A DNA stretch of 64,000 nucleotides, from assembly GCA_963717255.1 (NCBI GenBank), contig CAVQVT010000006.1, positions 248,001 through 312,000 of the forward strand. The letters run 5' to 3'. Position numbers and translations under genes: made by a program. Below the pieces are notes generated by a model, which was given only the letters and a program-made list of their open reading frames with translations, made no database searches and was not told where the DNA came from. This document shows positions 60,892 to 64,000 of this stretch, in pieces. This DNA is from CAIYQJ01 sp963717255. GTDB lineage: Bacteria; Chloroflexota; Limnocylindria; Limnocylindrales; CSP1-4. Numbering within the stretch: position 1 is the first letter of the stretch; each line of letters opens with the position of its first letter.

Positions 60892-61971
60892 ATGCGCCCA
60901 CACACGATCCGACGGCTCGTCATCCTCACCGAGGGCCAGTTCGGGGTCCACCACGCGAAGACGGCGATCGGCGTCATCCGGTACGGGCGCGACGACGTAG
61001 TCGCCCTGCTCGACTCGACGATCGCCGGCCGGAATGTCTCCGAGTGGCTGGGTCCGCGCTACGACGTCCCGGCTGTGGCCACCCTCGACGAGGCGATCGC
61101 GCTCGGCGCCGACGCGCTGCTCATCGGGATCGCCCCCACCGGCGGGAAGCTGCCCGACGAGTGGCGCGCGGTCGTCGTCCGGGCCCTGGAGGCGCGCCTG
61201 GACGTGCTCTCCGGCCTGCACACCTTCCTCGGTGACGACCCGGAGTTCGCCTCGGCGGCCGCGATGAGCGGCGCCGAGATCGTGGACTACCGCCGGGTGC
61301 CCGACCGGCACCAGACCGCCATGGGCCGGCCCCACCGGCCGGGGGCGAAGGTGATCCTCACGGTCGGGTCGGACTGCGCCATCGGGAAGATGACCGTCGC
61401 GCTCGAGCTCGAGCGGGCGGCGCACGAGGCAGGTCTCGCCGGCGTCTTCGTCCCGACCGGCCAGACCGGCATGATGATCGCCGGGTGGGGCGTGTCGGTC
61501 GACCGTGAGATCTCCGACTTCCTCGCGGGGACGTGCGAGTGGCTGGTGGAGCAGGCCGAGGAGCTGGGCGACTGGATCTTCGTCGAGGGCCAGGGGTCGA
61601 TCGACCACCCGGCCTACTCGCCCGTGACCCTCGGCCTGATCCACGGCACCACCCCACATGCCATGGTTCTCGTGCACAAGGTTGGCCTCGAGGAGCATGA
61701 CTTCGAGCACATCACCGACGCGTCCTACCCGATCAAGCCGCTGACGGAGCTGGTCCCACTCCACGAGATGGTCGCCGGACTCGTGGCGCCGTCGCGCGTC
61801 GTGGCCATCGCGCTCAACACCGCGGACGTCGCAGGCGACGACGAGGCGCGGCGGATCATCGGGGTGATCGAGGCGGAGACCGGGTTGCCCACGGACGACC
61901 CTGTGAGATTCGGGCCGGCGCGCCTCTTCGGCGCGGTGCGGGCGGCTCTCGAGTCGGAGGAGATGACATGA
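60892..61971 (+). CDS. dgcN: DUF1611 family protein, probable D-glutamate N-acetyltransferase DgcN
   Basis: A 359-residue P-loop protein: VILTVGSDCAIGKMTVALEL carries the Walker A (about 163-170), VFVPTGQTGMMIAGWG and FVEGQGSIDHPAYSPVTLG are conserved in DUF1611. In characterised systems DUF1611 proteins (DgcN) acetylate D-glutamate and pair with the enolase-superfamily racemase DgcA, which turns N-acetyl-D-Glu into N-acetyl-L-Glu. Here the next gene is exactly such an enolase-fold protein, overlapping by four bases. The assignment rests on that pairing; a dipeptide-epimerase pathway is the alternative. Confidence 0.78.
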   Translation: MRPHTIRRLVILTEGQFGVHHAKTAIGVIRYGRDDVVALLDSTIAGRNVSEWLGPRYDVPAVATLDEAIALGADALLIGIAPTGGKLPDEWRAVVVRALEARLDVLSGLHTFLGDDPEFASAAAMSGAEIVDYRRVPDRHQTAMGRPHRPGAKVILTVGSDCAIGKMTVALELERAAHEAGLAGVFVPTGQTGMMIAGWGVSVDREISDFLAGTCEWLVEQAEELGDWIFVEGQGSIDHPAYSPVTLGLIHGTTPHAMVLVHKVGLEEHDFEHITDASYPIKPLTELVPLHEMVAGLVAPSRVVAIALNTADVAGDDEARRIIGVIEAETGLPTDDPVRFGPARLFGAVRAALESEEMT

Positions 61972-63089
61972 CCGGTTCGATCGTCACGGCGGGGCCGCTC
62001 TCGCTCACGGCCACGACGCTGCTCCTCCCGTTCCGCGAGCCGTTCCGGATCGCGCGCGAGTCGGACCCCGACGTCGCCACGACCGTGATCGTCGAGGTCG
62101 CGGACGCGGATCACGTGCCGGCGCCGGGTTCGAGCGCCTCGGTCGGGCTGGGGGAGGGCTGCCCTGATCCCTACTTCGGCGAGACGGAGGCGACGGTCCA
62201 CGCGGTGCTCCCGCTCCTGCTGTCCGCGATCGTCCGACACTGGGAGGTGGCACGCGAGGCTGCGGTCCGGGGCGACGCGGCGGGCGCACGGGCCGCGCTG
62301 GACGCCGCGTCGGACACCATGGACGCCGCGATCGGGCACAACGGCGCCGCCAAGTGCGCCATGGACATCGCGCTCCGCGACCTCGCCGCCCGGCTCGCCG
62401 GCGTCCCCCTGTACGCGTTCGAGGGCCTGAGCGCGGAGATCCCGCCGACCGACTTCACCGTGGGGCTCGACGAGCCCGACGTCGTGGCGGCCCGCGCGGC
62501 CCGCGCGGCGGCCTTCCCGTTCCTCAAGGTGAAGATGGGAGGATCCGCGGACCTCGACACCCTCGAGCGCGTCCGCGCCGTCTTCCCCGGGATCATCCGG
62601 GTGGACGCGAACACCGCGTGGCAGCCCGAGGCAGGCGCGCGGATGATCCCCGACCTGGTCCGGCTGGGCGTCGAGCTCATCGAGCAGCCGTTCCCGGCCC
62701 ACCGCCTGGACCAGATGGCCTGGCTCCAGGAGCGGTCCGAGCTGCCGGTCGTCGCCGACGAGAGCGCGGTGACGATCCTCGACCTGGACCGGCTGGTGGG
62801 GGTGGTCGCGGGCGTCAACGTCAAGCTCGCCAAGTGCGGCGGGACCGGTCCGGCGCGGCGGATGCTGACCCGTGCGCGCGAGCTGGGATTCCGCACGTTC
62901 CTCGGGTGCATGGAGGAGACCAGCGTGGGCATCGCCGGCTCGGCGGCCGTCGCGTCGCTCGCGGAGTGGGTCGACCTCGACGGCTGCCTTCTCCTCGCGG
63001 ACGAGCCGTTCCAGGGCCTGATGCTTGGCCCGGACCATCGGTGGGTCCTGACCGACGCGCCGGGGCTGGGGGTGAGCAGGAAGCGCTGA
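61968..63089 (+). CDS. dgcA: Enolase-superfamily racemase/epimerase, probable N-acetyl-D-glutamate racemase DgcA
   Basis: A 373-residue enzyme of the muconate-lactonising/dipeptide-epimerase subgroup. FPFLKVKMG is the KxK catalytic pair, RVDANTAW, LIEQPFP and VVADESAV supply the three metal acids, and NVKLAKCGG the second catalytic lysine; FLGCMEETSVG closes the site. These residues allow 1,1-proton transfer at an amino-acid alpha carbon. L-Ala-D/L-Glu epimerase and DgcA share this pattern; the DUF1611 neighbour favours DgcA. It overlaps dgcN by four bases. Confidence 0.8.
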   Translation: MTGSIVTAGPLSLTATTLLLPFREPFRIARESDPDVATTVIVEVADADHVPAPGSSASVGLGEGCPDPYFGETEATVHAVLPLLLSAIVRHWEVAREAAVRGDAAGARAALDAASDTMDAAIGHNGAAKCAMDIALRDLAARLAGVPLYAFEGLSAEIPPTDFTVGLDEPDVVAARAARAAAFPFLKVKMGGSADLDTLERVRAVFPGIIRVDANTAWQPEAGARMIPDLVRLGVELIEQPFPAHRLDQMAWLQERSELPVVADESAVTILDLDRLVGVVAGVNVKLAKCGGTGPARRMLTRARELGFRTFLGCMEETSVGIAGSAAVASLAEWVDLDGCLLLADEPFQGLMLGPDHRWVLTDAPGLGVSRKR

Positions 63090-63194
63090 CCGCGTTCTCG
63101 CCGGCCGGGTCGCCCTGCGCGGCCCGATCGGTCGCTGTCGCCCGCGGCGGGACACACGCCGGGTCCGCACCCGGCACTGGCTGAGGGATCGTCG

Positions 63195-63560
63195 ATGTCC
63201 GGGAGTGCCACCATCGTCATCACGCTCGCGCTGGTCTTCTACACGATCGGCGTGTGGAGCGAGCGGTTCCAGGGCCGGCTGAAGCCGTGGCACCTCGTGT
63301 TCTTCTGGCTTGGGCTCGCCTGCGACACCATCGGCACCGGGATGATGCTCGACTACGCCGGTGGCCTCACCGCGGACGTCCACGGCATCACCGGCGTCAT
63401 CGCGATCCTCCTCATGCTCGTCCACGCGACCTGGGCCACCGTCGTGCTCTTCCGGCACGACGAGCGGTGGATCGTGAACTTCCACAAGTTCAGCATCGTC
63501 GTCTGGGCGATCTGGCTCATCCCGTACTTCAGCCCGATGGTCGTCGCCATCGGCAGCTGA
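63195..63560 (+). CDS. HsmA-family small membrane protein
   Basis: A 121-residue protein with four membrane helices: SATIVITLALVFYTIGVWSE, HLVFFWLGLACDTIGTGMM, VHGITGVIAILLMLVHATWA and WAIWLIPYFSP. His residues at several helix ends resemble haem- or metal-binding positions. The pattern matches the HsmA family (TIGR03987), whose role is unclear. ATG at 63195 stands 105 bases after dgcA without a visible terminator between them. Confidence 0.78.
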   Translation: MSGSATIVITLALVFYTIGVWSERFQGRLKPWHLVFFWLGLACDTIGTGMMLDYAGGLTADVHGITGVIAILLMLVHATWATVVLFRHDERWIVNFHKFSIVVWAIWLIPYFSPMVVAIGS

Positions 63561-63880
63561 GGACGGCGGCTGCCCGGCGGGAGGCCGCGCCGCCGCCGAC
63601 GAGGCTGCCGCGAGGGCCTTCCACATCCCCGGCGAGACCGTCCACGAACGCCCGTTCGGGTGTGGACAAGTCGGCCCGAAACCCGTGGACAAGGCCCTAC
63701 ACGGTGTCCGGCGAAGCGACGTAGGATAGCCGCGACGGCCGCGCCGGGCCCGACCGGGAGCTCGGAGCCGGGGCGCGACGGACATCGTTTCCGACAGGAC
63801 GACACGGCGGCGCCGACACGGCGCGCCCGGGCGACGCTGCGGCCCGAACGGCCGCGCACGGGGATGGGAGGGAGTCGACG
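63561..63880. other. 320-base intergenic region with two DnaA-box-like sites
   Basis: TGTGGACAA at 63661-63669 is an exact reverse TTGTCCACA, and CGTGGACAA at 63684-63692 has one mismatch; both have the same orientation, 23 bases apart. A possible -10 (TAGGAT, 63722-63727) follows. No gene is seen. Two sites do not make an origin. Confidence 0.4.
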
Positions 63881-64000
63881 GTGGTGGTTCCGGCACGCAC
63901 GGACGGTTCGCCGACCCCCGTGGGTGCCGAGCTCCCCGAGGATGCCGTGGCGTTCGTCAGGTTCTGTCGCGAACGACGGCGCGTCGCCTGGCCCGAGCTC
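63881..64000 (+). CDS. Unknown protein, 5' end only
   Basis: GTG at 63881 with GGGAGGGAG about 7 bases upstream opens a frame that reaches the window end. The first 40 residues include LPEDAVAFVRFCRERRRVAW then PEL. I do not recognise the family. A second GTG directly follows the first. The low-conflict frame and strong ribosome site argue for a real gene. Confidence 0.6.
   Translation, partial: MVVPARTDGSPTPVGAELPEDAVAFVRFCRERRRVAWPEL

Noticed and set aside
63561..63880. Chromosomal replication origin
   Set aside because: Only two DnaA-like boxes, no AT-rich unwinding element and no dnaA or dnaN beside it.

Overview
The window is about 64 kb of very GC-rich DNA, densely packed with genes on both strands. 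Starts are often GTG, ribosome sites are strong (GGAGG type), and stops and starts often overlap by 1 to 4 bases. Base composition, the proteins and the many small secreted genes fit an uncultured Chloroflexota lineage (Limnocylindria-like) or, less likely, an actinobacterium. That placement is inference from gene style only.

Layout. 1-8.2 kb (+): sugar uptake and breakdown operon with the end of deoC, a Gfo/Idh/MocA oxidoreductase, a SIS-domain isomerase, a complete RbsA/MglA-type ABC importer and a ROK kinase. 8.3-11.6 kb: an old-yellow-enzyme/FAD reductase divergent from an AraC regulator. 11.7-14.9 kb (+): acetyltransferase, URO-D family protein and nagA. 14.9-18.2 kb (-): SDR, FAD oxidoreductase and phosphotriesterase-family hydrolase, overlapping end to end. 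18.3-24.3 kb (-): membrane protein, YciI protein, DrrAB-type exporter, YHS protein and glnS. 24.5-28.5 kb (+): a 1319-residue secreted double 5'-nucleotidase with IPT domains.

28.5-37.2 kb is an accessory island: two collagen-like secreted proteins, several small anchored or secreted proteins, an anchored methyltransferase, an anchored ATC-hydrolase-family protein and a secreted beta-helix protein. It also holds gene relics, a dispersed leader-like repeat before minus-strand genes, and an intact tRNA-Gln with a 49-bp copy of its 3' half 2.4 kb away. This is the most unusual part of the window.

37.3-64 kb is mostly conserved: ACT protein, MBL hydrolase, DCC thiol oxidoreductase, mutY, ppc, nnrE, HPr and enzyme I, pspA, TPM-domain protein, plsY, lpdA, an E2 acyltransferase, lipA, serC, an adenosine deaminase-like gene, DUF1015, an alpha/beta hydrolase without its serine nucleophile, tRNA-Glu, a dgcN/dgcA pair, an HsmA-family membrane protein and the start of a further gene.

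At least eleven single-base frame breaks interrupt otherwise intact genes (nagA, SDR, nnrE, enzyme I, TPM, E2, serC, adenosine deaminase), several of them in homopolymers. They look like sequencing or assembly indels rather than decay, so these genes are given with repaired extents. No CRISPR array, intact insertion sequence, rRNA or convincing replication origin was seen.
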